Positions 20,608 to 31,236 of a DNA stretch of 64,000 bases are shown piece by piece; position 1 is the stretch's first letter, and each line of letters opens with the position of its first letter. The stretch is from Triglochin maritima (Eukaryota; Streptophyta; Magnoliopsida; Alismatales; Juncaginaceae). The position numbers and the translations under genes are program-made. Where the stretch lies: NCBI GenBank assembly GCA_963682175.1, contig OY821784.1:30671621-30735620 (forward strand), given 5' to 3'. The notes beneath the pieces were generated by a model. The model saw only the letters and a list, made by a program, of their open reading frames with translations. It searched no databases and was not told the origin of the DNA.

Positions 20608-20738
20608 GGTGTTATGTCCAGACTCTGGTTTGGACGATTTGAGTGGTTTTAATTTTTTTGTTTTTTGCTTTTTAGTTTTGTCCAGAGTTGGTTTGGACTT
20701 TGGTTTGCACTTGCGGTTTATTATAAAACTCTCAATCA

Positions 20739-21460
20739 GTGCACTCCAACGTTTGGGGACCGGCGTAGGTTCGGTCAAAGGGTGGAGACGAATATTTCGT
20801 CACATTCATCAACGACTTCTGAAGGAATGTATAGGTTTATTTCCTGAAGAATAAATCTAATGTGTTTGAGAAGTTTAAAGCATTGAAGACTCAGTGGAGG
20901 AAAGTACGGGAAAGTTTGTTAAGTACTTGATGACATATAATAGAGGTAAATACACCTCAAAGGAGTTCACAAGTTTCTGTGAAGAAGAAGACATCACGAG
21001 ACATTTCACTACACTACGAAGTCTGGAACAGAACGACGTAGCTGAAAGGATGAACAAGACATTGTGTGAACGGTCAAGAAACATGAGGCTTCATGCGGAT
21101 CTGTCGAATGATTTCTGGCTGAGGCAGTTGATCTTACGTGTTATCTGGTAAATGTTTCATCGTCATCGGCACTTGAATTTAAGATGCATCACGAAGTGTG
21201 GACGGGTGAGCCATATGATTATGCAAAGCTGAGAATATTTGAATGCAAAGCTTATGCGTTGGTTGATGAAACACAACGGTCAAAACTGATTCGAAATCGA
21301 AGGAATACATTTTCCTTGGTTGCGATAGGGCAGTGAAAGGATATAAGCTTTGGGATCCAATGGACAAGAAAGTGCTCTTGAGGAGTAACTTACCTCGTAG
21401 CGAAAGGGGGCTTGCGAATGCGAGTGCTGATCTTTGTCTCATCAAAGACTACATTTAAGA
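20739..21460 (+). pseudogene. Copia integrase fragment
   Basis: Resumes the integrase after the A2 insertion: a WGPA motif, GGDEYFVTFINDF (20785 region), then YTSKEFTSFCEEEDITRHFT, NDVAERMNKTLCERSRNM and SSSALEFKMHHEVWTGEPYD. These are the conserved core and end of copia integrase. Several stops and frame changes break it. Confidence 0.85.
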
Positions 21461-21623
21461 GAAGGCGGCTCTCCGTTTAGAGAAAGTTACTTTTCACTTT
21501 GTCTCATCAAAGACTACACTTACTTCTTGAGGAGAAGGCGGCTCTCTGTTTAGAGAAAGATTACTTTTCTTAGGACAAGAAGTTGATAGCGAGATTTCAA
21601 ATGTAGTCTTTGATGAGACAAAT
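21430..21623. repeat. Local direct and inverted duplication in copia
   Basis: Segment 21433-21495 is repeated almost directly at 21500-21570 (TTTGTCTCATCAAAGACTAC, GAAGGCGGCTCTC, GTTTAGAGAAAG). A third copy of the first 24 bases lies in perfect inverted orientation at 21599-21622. No stop-free frame crosses the block. Confidence 0.8.
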
Positions 21624-22320
21624 TTGCTGAAAGGCCTTGAGGAGAAAGGCCTTGAGGATTCCATGTGGGGAGACGAAACTGAAGTAAGGGTCACAATTTC
21701 AGAGGCTGAATCGAGTAGAAAAGTTCAGCAAGAAACAATTGACTCACGAGTAGAGGAAGAGCCTGAGCAAGAGAGTATTGCTCAGGGGAGACAAATGAGG
21801 ATCACTAGGGCACTACAGAGGTATGGTAATGATGACGCTAGCATTGAGTTTGCACTTGTAGCTGAATGTGGGGACCTTTTCACATTCAATGAAGTCATTG
21901 ATCAGGAGGACATTAACAAGTGGACAGTGGTCATAACAGAAGAGATGGAGTCACTTCATAAGAATCAAATTCGTGAGTTAACGGAACTTCCAAGAGGAAA
22001 GTGCACGATTGGGTGCAAGTGGATCTTCAGGAAGAAAGAAAAATCAACTCCGGATGAGGAGTTAAAATACAAGGCGAGATTGGTGGCAAAAGGATATGCT
22101 AAAAAAGAAATGGTCGATTACACCGAGATCTTCTCACCTGTTGTAAAGTATACCTCTATAAGGGTGTTGTTATCCATGGTGGCAATGGATGACATGGAGT
22201 TTGAGCAAATAGATGTAAAGACAGTATTTCTTCACGGTCACATAGAAGAGGAGATCTATATGAAGCAACCAGATGTGTTCATTACACAAGGCAAAAAAGG
22301 TCAAGTATGCAAACTGAAGA
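21624..22320 (+). pseudogene. Copia reverse transcriptase, N-terminal half
   Basis: An open stretch contains the copia reverse-transcriptase start: KWTVVITEEMESLHKNQI, GCKWIFRKKE, YKARLVAKGYAK, FSPVVKYTSIRVLLSMVA, EQIDVKTVFLHGHIEEEIYM and QVCKLKN. It stops matching after that point, so the YVDD catalytic box and RNase H are missing. The conserved AFLHG motif is altered to VFLHG. The reading frame continues to 22379 in unrelated sequence. Confidence 0.88.
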
Positions 22321-23769
22321 ATGTGATGTGTCTGACAATTCATCAAACACGTGTTATGCAAAAAGATATACTACCATAGTCTACAAAACGATAATATTTC
22401 TTGACTAAATTTAAACATAATTACTTAAACAAACAAAATTCGATGGAAAAATGACTTACTACCTACAATCTTCTCCCCTCCTTCAGAAATGTGGTTAAAC
22501 TAATTTTTCTTCAGGATATGAATATATCAAAATAGTTACTGATTGCACTCCCAAAGATGGCTTTAGTTGGGATTCACTACCGCAACACTCTTTCACATTC
22601 TAAAAAATTGAAAGGACAAAACAAATCATAGCAGAGAAACCAAAACATAATCTGCATCTAAATACAAATCACCAAGAGAATAATATGAGCCAAGTCAGCA
22701 TTATAGCTCAACCTAGAAACAATTTACTCATTACACTCTTCTCATGATGGCTGAAGCCAAAAAATGAAAAACTCAATTGTTAAATGGACTAACCTATGTA
22801 ACCTATGTAACGATGACAATCCAAGTTAGGAGCTAGAAGAATGTATTTTCTATGATAACATGATCACTTCCTCTACCACTACAAACCCAAACCCGTCCAA
22901 AATCCGCCTATGAGACTTTCAACGCCACCACGTTCTACATGGCAGTTGTCTTCACTCTTCCCCACCTCCCACCCTACGTCTGTCAAAATCAACCTAAGGA
23001 TTCTGCTTAAGAACCACCTGAAAAGCATTCTGAAGCAGAAAAACCTCCCACAGAACCGACGTGTCAATGGTTTTTTAACTACCATCTCTTCATCATGCAT
23101 GCAGTAGTCTTGGGTTTGGAATTCATATTAACAATAAAATTCAATAATATTAGAAAGTGGAGACATTTTAAAGGAGGTAGAGACAATATTTGGCTTCGGG
23201 CGTCATTTGGGGAGGACAGTTGTCGATATGGTTCTAGATGTGTGACATATTAGATGTTACAGAGGGACACGTGTAAAGAAGTAATTGGGCAGATGACCAA
23301 AAGAATTCTAATTACGGGACACTGTATATTTGGGTAGATATATATATATATATATATATATATTGAAGGTCAAACTCTAATGAGCCCATGGTCAATCAAA
23401 TTTAGTTTAAGCCCCCTACAATCTCACCATTTGATCTTATTTACAGTTAATCTCACAATTCATTAGTATAACCGTTTTTTTTGTATACAGTGGTGGATAA
23501 GAATTCTGTATATATCGATATACTTTTTAATATATTTTTTTGAATGAAATCGCCTTAAAAAAATTCTCACTTACCCGATATGAAAAATCTTGATAATTAT
23601 CGGAAACCGAAACAATCCGGTGTTGGGTCGGCGTTTACTCGTTTAGGGTTTGGACGACCTTCTCTTCCCCCAAAATCTCTACTCTCTCGTCCGTAAGATT
23701 CCTCGTCTCTTTCTTCTACGTTTAGGGTTTCCAACCTCTCCCCCGTTATTACCTTCCTTCAGAATCAGA
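22321..23769. other. Intergenic region and 5' flank of the KH gene
   Basis: No gene recognised. It contains a 26-bp AT dinucleotide repeat (23338-23363). The last 150 bases are CT-rich with AGGGTTT motifs (TTTAGGGTTTGG, GTTTAGGGTTTCC), common near plant transcription starts, so the KH gene's 5'UTR probably begins near 23620. Confidence 0.5.
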
Positions 23770-26700
23770 ATGATGCGAGACAGTGGGAAGCGGAGTCGCA
23801 ACACAAGGCATGGGGACAACGAGGGGAGATCTCAGAAGAGAAGAGCTAACGTGAATAGGGAGAATGGTGGTGACGGGGAGTTGGTTTTGTATAGGATACT
23901 TTGTCCTGATGGTCTAATCGGAAGTGTTATTGGTAAGGGTGGGAAGCTTATAAATTCCCTCAGGCAGGAGACAAATGCCAAGATAAAAGTTGTGGATCCC
24001 TTCCCTGGAGCTCATCACCGTGTTATTACTATTTATTGCTATGTCAGAGATAAACATCCATTTGATCATGATTATGATTATGATTATGATTATGATGATG
24101 TTCGCCCACTTTGTGCCGCTCAGGATGCTCTTCTTAAGGTCCATGCTGCTATAGCAAATGCAATGGCTGGTTTCGGGGACTCCGATAGGAAAACCAAAGT
24201 TGAAGCTCAGATTCTTGTACCAGCCAGCCAAGCTTCTGGTGTTATTGGGAAAGCTGGGGCAACAATTAAGAAGTTAAGGGCAGAGTCAGGCGCAAATATC
24301 AAAGTCAATAAGAAAGATTCTGGTGATCCAAAACAATCTTGTGCAATGAGCTTTGATAATTTTGTCATGGTAAATTACCTTCTCAGATCAGATGACTGTT
24401 ATATAGCTTTGATTAATTAAGTGTAATTAATTTTTGTTTTCTTCCTGTGGGTACGTACGTCGCAGATAACAGGCGATGCAAAAGCAGTCAAGAGAGCTCT
24501 TTATGCTGTTTCTGGGATTATGTACAAGTTTTCGCCAAGAGAAGAAATTTCGCTTGACACTGTTGTGCCACAAACCCAGGGGAGCATTATTATTCCATCA
24601 GATGTACCTATTTTTCCTGCTGGAGGTTTTTATCCCACTGCTGAAGCTATGGGCCCTACTTCAAGATCCATGCCTCCTGTCATTGGTGCAACAACGTATG
24701 TGCCTGAGATGCCAGGTTATGCTGATGCATGGTCGGGTTATTCAACCGCCATCTCTGCTGCTTCTGGCTTTGGTGGTACGTCCAAATCAGGAGAGTTGGA
24801 GATTCAGGTTTTGTGTCCATCAGACAAGATCGGACGTGTTATCGGTAAGGGTGGTATCTCGATCAAAAATGTTAGGCAGGCCAGTGGTGCAAACGTTGAG
24901 GTTGATGACAAGAAAAAAGGATCTGATGAGTGCATTATCACTGTAACATCCAATGAGGTTGGTTTTGTTGATGAAACAATCATCTTATTATAATTTTTAT
25001 ATCTATACCGTATATTTCTTACTCTCATTATTCTTTGATGGTTCATGAATTATGAAGTCTGTGGATGATGTTAAGTCGGCTGGAGTAGAAGCTGTTTTGC
25101 TACTTCAAGAAAAAATCAATGATGAGGACGATGATAAAGTTGAAATCCATCTTCTAGTACCCAAAAAAGTTATAGGATGCCTCATTGGGAAAGGTGGTTC
25201 CATAATAAATGAGATACGGAAAGCTTCTAAAGCTGACATTCAAATATCTAAAGGAGAGAAACCTAGACGTGCTTCTGACAATGACGAGCTTGTGGAGGTG
25301 GTTCACTTTTTTTCTTTCCATTTTTAAGTCCATATTAGATTTTACTCATTCTGTAACTTATGGTCCATTTATTTTAGGTGTACGGCAACATTCCCCATGT
25401 AAGAGATGCACTCATTCAAATAGTTATACGACTCCGAGATGATGTTTTGAGGAACAAGGACGCAAGTCGAAATCCCCCTCCGGTTGATTTTCCTTATTCT
25501 AGTGGTCTTTCTGTCCCTCCTGTTTTGTCCAGTGTCCCTCCAGTTCCTTCTTTAGGCTATGATCAGCGAGTAGATGGTGTAAGGGGTCTGAGTATGCTTT
25601 CTGGTGGTGTCAATCTTTATGGCTACAGTCAATTGCAGGTGATCTTGAATGAATGTTTTGCTGTTTCATGGGTTCTATGAAGCTGTTTTTGCTTGTGAAT
25701 CATGTCATTATCCACAATCACCTGGAGAAGCATATTCATCAGTTCCTTTTAAATGCAGAATGCAGATGCTGGCTATGGATCCCTTTCTTCATATTCATCA
25801 AAGTCTTACGGACGGTAGTTTACTCATTATCTGCTGCTTCATGATATATTCATTTTTCCTCACTTAGCAAATTGAAGGGGTTCGTTCCTGTGATATTTGC
25901 GGCTGAAATATTTCAACACTCCATTCCTCTTTAGCTGAAATATTCATTTTTTTCTCCCCAAGCAAATCTTTCAGCTGAGATATTTGCAGATTGGTTTAAC
26001 TGTTTCTTGCCCCTTCCTCAACTGATTTGTCATCTTTGATGAGCTCCTCAATTGTGAGACTGATCATTCCAAGGGTTGAATTTATGACTTTTAGATTGTT
26101 GAAGTTTTCTTGTGCTTGTTTATGCATTGATCCTAGCCACTGTTTCATAAATTTGAAATCTCTATTTGTGTTATACTCTTGGATTCTCAAGCATTTGCAC
26201 TACTTTAATTGGTCATTTTTTGTCAGTCAAAATATCCTTAGTGTCTAATTGATTCGTAGGAAGTGGAGAGAAATCCAGAATTCATCTTCCTATGATTTTA
26301 GAGTAGAAAAGGGAAATTCCTTCCAACTACAAATTTGTTAAGTAACTCTAGTTCCTTGATTTTTCTAGTTTTTGTGTAAATCAATCACTCAAAAGTGCTT
26401 ATATATACAAGTCCGGTTTGTACATCATAGTATCCTACTTAGTAGATTTTAATATGTAAACATAACCAAAAAAGAATGATCTCGATATGAAAGTATTCTT
26501 TTGAAATTTGCTTATTGATCTGTTGCCTTTGCAGACCTCCTCCATATGAAATGGTAATACCTGCAAATGCTTTTGGTAAAGTACTAGGAAAAGGTGGTGC
26601 TAATTTAGCAAATATCCAGAAGGTAAGAAAGCAAATTATTGAATATCTTTTATGTTTACGGTCGTTATTGGGATTGTACTATGCATTTTTGTCAGTTATT

Positions 26701-26899
26701 ATTCCTTTCATTCTTATTGGCTGTACCCCTGTTTGAGCAACCACATTATTTCTTGAACCGTATGCAGTTATCAGGTGCGTTTATCGAAATTGCTGAATCA
26801 AAATCTTCCCGATCTGAGCGTGTTGTTCAGATATCGGGCACGACGGAGCAGAAGCATATGGCGGAGAATATGATTCGGGCATTTATCATGTCAACCTAA
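23770..26899 (+). CDS. KH-domain RNA-binding protein, five KH domains (HEN4-like)
   Basis: Seven exons: 23770-24369, 24466-24957, 25058-25297, 25378-25638, 25759-25814, 26535-26622 and 26768-26899, giving 622 residues; all junctions are GT-AG and keep phase. An ATG pair starts at 23770, downstream of a CT-rich 5'UTR. KH domains with their GxxG loops: KH1 about 38-130 (GKGG 55-58), KH2 about 143-221 (GKAG 160-163), KH3 about 310-385 (GKGG 327-330), KH4 about 391-470 (GKGG 408-411), KH5 about 554-620 (GKGG 568-571). The N terminus is basic and disordered; a Pro/Gly/Tyr/Ser linker lies at 475-550. Five KH domains arranged 2+2+1 are typical of plant HEN4-type proteins, which bind RNA and act in pre-mRNA processing and flowering or stress responses. 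An acidic DY repeat (about 101-110) sits in the KH1 variable loop. The exact orthologue is not assigned. Confidence 0.93.
24064..24099 (+). repeat. In-frame GATTAT microsatellite within KH1
   Basis: About five tandem ATGATT-type hexamers inside exon 1, coding for HDYDYDYDYDD in the variable loop of KH1. The repeat unit is a multiple of three, so length changes would keep the frame. Confidence 0.85.
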
Positions 26900-29800
26900 G
26901 TACAAAAATCTCTGATCGAATATGAGGTTTTCCTTTGTCATCTTTCTCTATCCGGCACTCTAGGTTTATGCTGAGCATCTCTGGATTTGTCCAGAATACC
27001 TAGTGTCCTTTTATTGATGGTAATAAGATATTAACTTCCTGTCTTTAAGAGATTGATTCTCTTTCTGGGTTATCCTATCTAGATCTTGTTAGGTTCCTTC
27101 TTTCTTTTGATTTCATGTCTCTCTTTCTGTTTGTAGATCACATTTCTGCTCATGTGTCATACTCTTAATGGTCTGGTTCTTCTAGGCTCATGCTGTTTCT
27201 TGTGCTTTCTCTTTCTGTGCGTAAATCACAAATTTCTATTCTAGTATCATGTCTAACAGCTGATTCTGTTCAATTACAATATGTTTGGATGACAAGTGGT
27301 GTTTTTGTTACCATCAAACATATGTTGCCTGCCTTCGTTAGGTATCGTATCATCGTGCTGATATTCTTTTTTCAAAACATGCTTTCTCTTTTCTTGTGGT
27401 AATGCTATAAGCTTTTCTGATCTGTATACGAGCCTTCTGAGACACATGCAACATACTTCTAATCGTCATGTGCTTTCTCATCCAACGAATTGAAGTAAAC
27501 TTCGTTCCGCCTAATTTATGATCAACTTTTGCTATGTGCCGCAATCCCGCAAGATCTTTGAACTCAGTCTTCAGTGGTGTTTTTAAATTTCTTTCCACTG
27601 ATTCTTATTAGGAGAGTTTCCTGACCAATTGGAAATGTTCTTGAAAAATCTAAGATTATTAGTTATGTAAAAAAAGCCTTCTAATGAATATCAAGTACCT
27701 AAGACTAGCCGCTGGCACATGCAGACCTTGTAACCCACATACAAATATATTGATCATGCACATTAATAAATGAGTGTCTACGTACCTTTAAACTCATAAA
27801 GCACAGTAGCTAGTACGACATTGGTTATAGCTTTTACTTGATGAATATTGATGATATAAGTTGAGAATTTTTCGCACCTATACTCTTATCATATTTATGC
27901 ATATAAGATACCATTACTATGCATTAGCTAATAGTAGTCCTAAAAAGAGCTAGTATTATTTAATATAAGTATATGGAACTAGATCTGAAAATATGTGTTT
28001 ATTATTGATTTTTACGGTACATAAAATTGAGGTTATGTCTGAAATTATGAAAATATAATTAGTGGTTGTATCCTCTGTTCGGAAATACGGCCCGATGCGG
28101 TCGCATATGCGGATACGGCAATGATGCGGGGGAGAGGTGTATTGCATCTCCCTAATGCGGCCCGCTTCGTGACCTGCATATGCGGGTCGATGCGCCTGCA
28201 TTTCAAAACACTCACTTTTGGTTTTTTTTTTTTGGTTTTTTGGTTTTTTTTACTATGATTTGTTTAATATTAAATGATTGATCTTAGAAATTATTCAAAA
28301 AATTACCTAAATATTTAGTTACATGTATATAATTTATAATTAATATATATACATTATATTATTTTATTATTAAATCGCAAACCGCATATGCACCTGCATC
28401 GCATCCGCATCCCGCATATATCGGATGTGTTGCCTCGTCGCATCGCATCCGCATCCCTAATTTATGAACCTTGGTTGTATCTCTGATGGTTAAATATGTT
28501 ATGTATCAAATATATGACACTTTTAATTTAAAAGTAAAAATTCTTACAAATATAGAAGTTGTAGGGTACAAGTTAGTATTTAGAGATCCATGGCTGTAAC
28601 TTGACCAAATACAGTTATTTGATATCCAAGTCCTTCCGTCCTATGCCTAAGCAAACCTAACAATGATCTGCTTCATATTGAGCATGGAGTTTTTTATTTT
28701 ATTTTTCTTATCTTTACCATCATCTCTATTGTTTAGCCTATTTCCATATTCATTCTGGTGGATGTGATGTCAAATCTTTTCATGGCTTTTCCATCTCAGA
28801 AAGCATCACCAGTCTGTCCTATGGATAGAGTTGTGTATTTACATCCAATCCGCAATAACCTTGGTCATAGGTTCAAGCCCTCAACCTTCATGAATATAGG
28901 TTATTGTGGGGTTTGTTTATCTCCCTAGGTTTCTATCGTCTTTTTTCCTCACAATGCTGTAAACTCTAGTTTGAGAATGAGTGGAGATTTCCTGGTTACA
29001 TCAACATGATAGTCTTTGATCCCAAACAAGTTGGGGGTTGGCTATTTGCTGGTTATATCTTTGAAGTTTTTGATAGACTTTTCAACACAATTTTGTCTTG
29101 TGTTATCTAGTTAGTAACCATAATTTTTGTTTCATGGGATCTTATCTTATGGTATCATTCTAGTGCTAGTTAGTAACCACCTTTGTAATCTCAGTGCTTG
29201 CTTTGCGATCTCTGTAATTCCGTGGTGTTACTGCTTCTGACATCATTTTCGGTTCCTCAACCTCTATCTGAATCCTTCATACACTTCCAATTCTTCTCAG
29301 AACCAGTGTTTTTTCAAACCATTATTTTTCCACAATGTTCATAAGCAAATATTTGATCCTTGTGCCTGTAATTGATCTTTTCTGACAACCTTTCCCAATT
29401 AAACATCCTGACCACAGTTGTCTTGAGTTGCGGGTCTTATTTTTTGTTTCCTCTTGTACGAGAGTTCATAGAATTTTGACGTGCTTGTAATTATTTGACA
29501 TCTTGTACTAGATGGTTTTCAAGTTTACTGTTTCTATGACATGCCCAACTTACAAGTTAATAGAATTAGTGATTACTTTGGGTGAACGGATATGGTTGAA
29601 TTTCCTTCTTTTTTTCCTAATATTTGTGTTTATGAAAATGTTTCGTTCTGAATCATGGAAGGCAGGTTCCTTCAGAAACTATTTGGATCACGATTATAAC
29701 CTTTTATATCTCCTTGTATAAAATGATGATGTGCAACCAAAATTCTTTCTAAGCAATCTTCTGAGCTGAGCGTCACTATTTAAGTTGCCACATTTTTCCT

Positions 29801-31236
29801 TTCTACAGTCTGAATGTCAGTTGTCATTTGTTTTTTAAATGTTAGCAGGCCAAATAGGGTTACTTGTGCGTCTGTTCAAAAGGTTATATAATCCTTGTGA
29901 TTCATTAAATAGTTTTTTTCCCCTCTAGATATTATATAAATTCCATGCGTACGTAAGTTTGCCGTTGGTATTGTATCATTTTACGGAAGGATCTAAAGTC
30001 TAATCTGCTCTGTACTTGCCTACTTGGTGCTTTAAGTGTTAATCTTCGCTTGAAAGAAATGAGATGAAAATATTTAATTAAGAGGTTAAATAAAAAAATA
30101 TGGATGTTCTTGGTTAATTTGTGTAACAGGAGATCTTGCTAGGATCTAGGCCTACAATAGGGGCACAAATCCCAGTATGTGTTTCACTGCCGGTTCTATC
30201 AAATGTTTTTGCTTGAAGCCAAATTAGAACAAATACGAAATGGCTAATTAAGTGATGGCCTACTAAAACTTCTATTCACCATTTTTTTGGTCAGCTTGTT
30301 GGATTTCTCAATGAAATTTCGTACTCAAATTAAGTAGAAAAATAGAACAATCTTGTAAAAGTAAAACAAAAATCTGTAAAGAAACTTCATAAACTCTAAC
30401 CCTTCATTTGGAATAATATTGTGTTTTATGTTGTCAAATATGATTTGTCTAATCTAAAACATTTCTGCTCTAGAAACACGACTTTCATGTAAAATATTAA
30501 TTGATTTACAAAAATATGCCTAAAAAAATGGAACACATTAATCTTATATTTTTGGTCCTCCACGTAAGATGGCGTCTTAGGTGTTTGAAAATGTTTCTTT
30601 TTTGTAAGAGAGGATTTTGGGTTAGAATTTGGTTTGAAATGTTTAGGATTTCTGAAACTTTTTATACAACTTTCCCGTCTAATTTTTACATGAAGATGTA
30701 ATATTTTTACGTTAAACTTTTAGATGACATTATGTATCCGCAAAACAAGAGATGAAATTAGAGATGTCGCCTATTTCTGCAAAACAAGAGAAGAAATTGA
30801 AGGGTGATTGTAGTTTGACCATAAAAAGTGGGAAGACAAACAGTCTGACTTAAAGGTGTCAAATAGCATTACATGTAATTTAAGTGATTAGTCCGACGAG
30901 GAAATTTTGGTGTTCCACATTAACTGTGGTTGGTTTGGCTTTTAGGAGAGCAATGACATGCAAGCAAGCTATGATGTTTCGCGTTTAGAACCAAAATCTC
31001 ACAATGAAACCAAGTAACTTGATATTCATTCCCTGAACGTGGATTTTCTTTTGTTTGATTGCTATATGCATATTTACAAGAAAGAAAAATCCCTCTCCAA
31101 TGCTTCAAACGTATTGCAAATGAACGATCTTCTAAGATGAAATGAGAACACAAAATGTTTCTTTTTTGCTATAAATATAACATCTCCCACCGGATTCAAG
31201 TGTTTCTCCTTCAAATCACAATAACTCCAAAGAAAA
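26900..31236. other. Intergenic region between KH gene and unknown gene
   Basis: About 4.3 kb, AT-rich, mostly featureless. The first 200-300 bp are presumably the KH gene 3'UTR and the last part the 3'UTR of the minus-strand gene. A candidate MITE lies at 28073-28471. Short open frames here show no family resemblance. Confidence 0.6.
28073..28471. mobile_element. Candidate MITE with GCATCCGCATC subterminal repeats
   Basis: A 399-bp segment flanked by direct TGGTTGTATC (28063-28072 and 28472-28481). Both ends carry many GCATATGCGG / GCATCCGCATC-type motifs, GC-rich against a very AT-rich middle (28200-28370). The outer ends are only weakly inverted. The 10-bp duplication and clustered subterminal motifs suggest a non-autonomous Mutator- or hAT-like element. 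Confidence 0.55.

Larger units (their letters stand above)
19186..20738 (+). mobile_element. Collapsed family A element (copy A2): LTR, PBS, LTR tail
   Basis: A 1398-bp LTR (19186-20583), the tRNA-Asp primer site (20590-20607), about 100 bp of leader, then the last 33 bp of a second LTR (20706-20738) ending TCAATCA. The whole unit is flanked by the 5-bp duplication GTGCA (19181-19185 and 20739-20743). It was therefore a complete insertion in the copia integrase region and later lost its interior and most of the 3' LTR by deletion between short matches. Confidence 0.93.
17318..22320 (+). mobile_element. Decayed Ty1/copia element split by family A copy A2
   Basis: Plus-strand order: LTR-like region (about 17325-17830), gag, protease, GAG-pre-integrase, integrase, reverse transcriptase (N-terminal half only). 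Integrase precedes reverse transcriptase, the defining Ty1/copia order. It has many frameshifts and stops, and the family A remnant 19186-20738 lies inside. The element ends abruptly inside reverse transcriptase near 22320; no 3' LTR was found. Confidence 0.85.

Noticed and set aside
24476..24946. 156-codon frame overlapping KH exon 2
   Set aside because: Out of frame with the KH3 coding sequence that occupies the same bases.
29512..29721. 69-codon frame in the intergenic region
   Set aside because: Length expected by chance in AT-rich DNA; no family resemblance.
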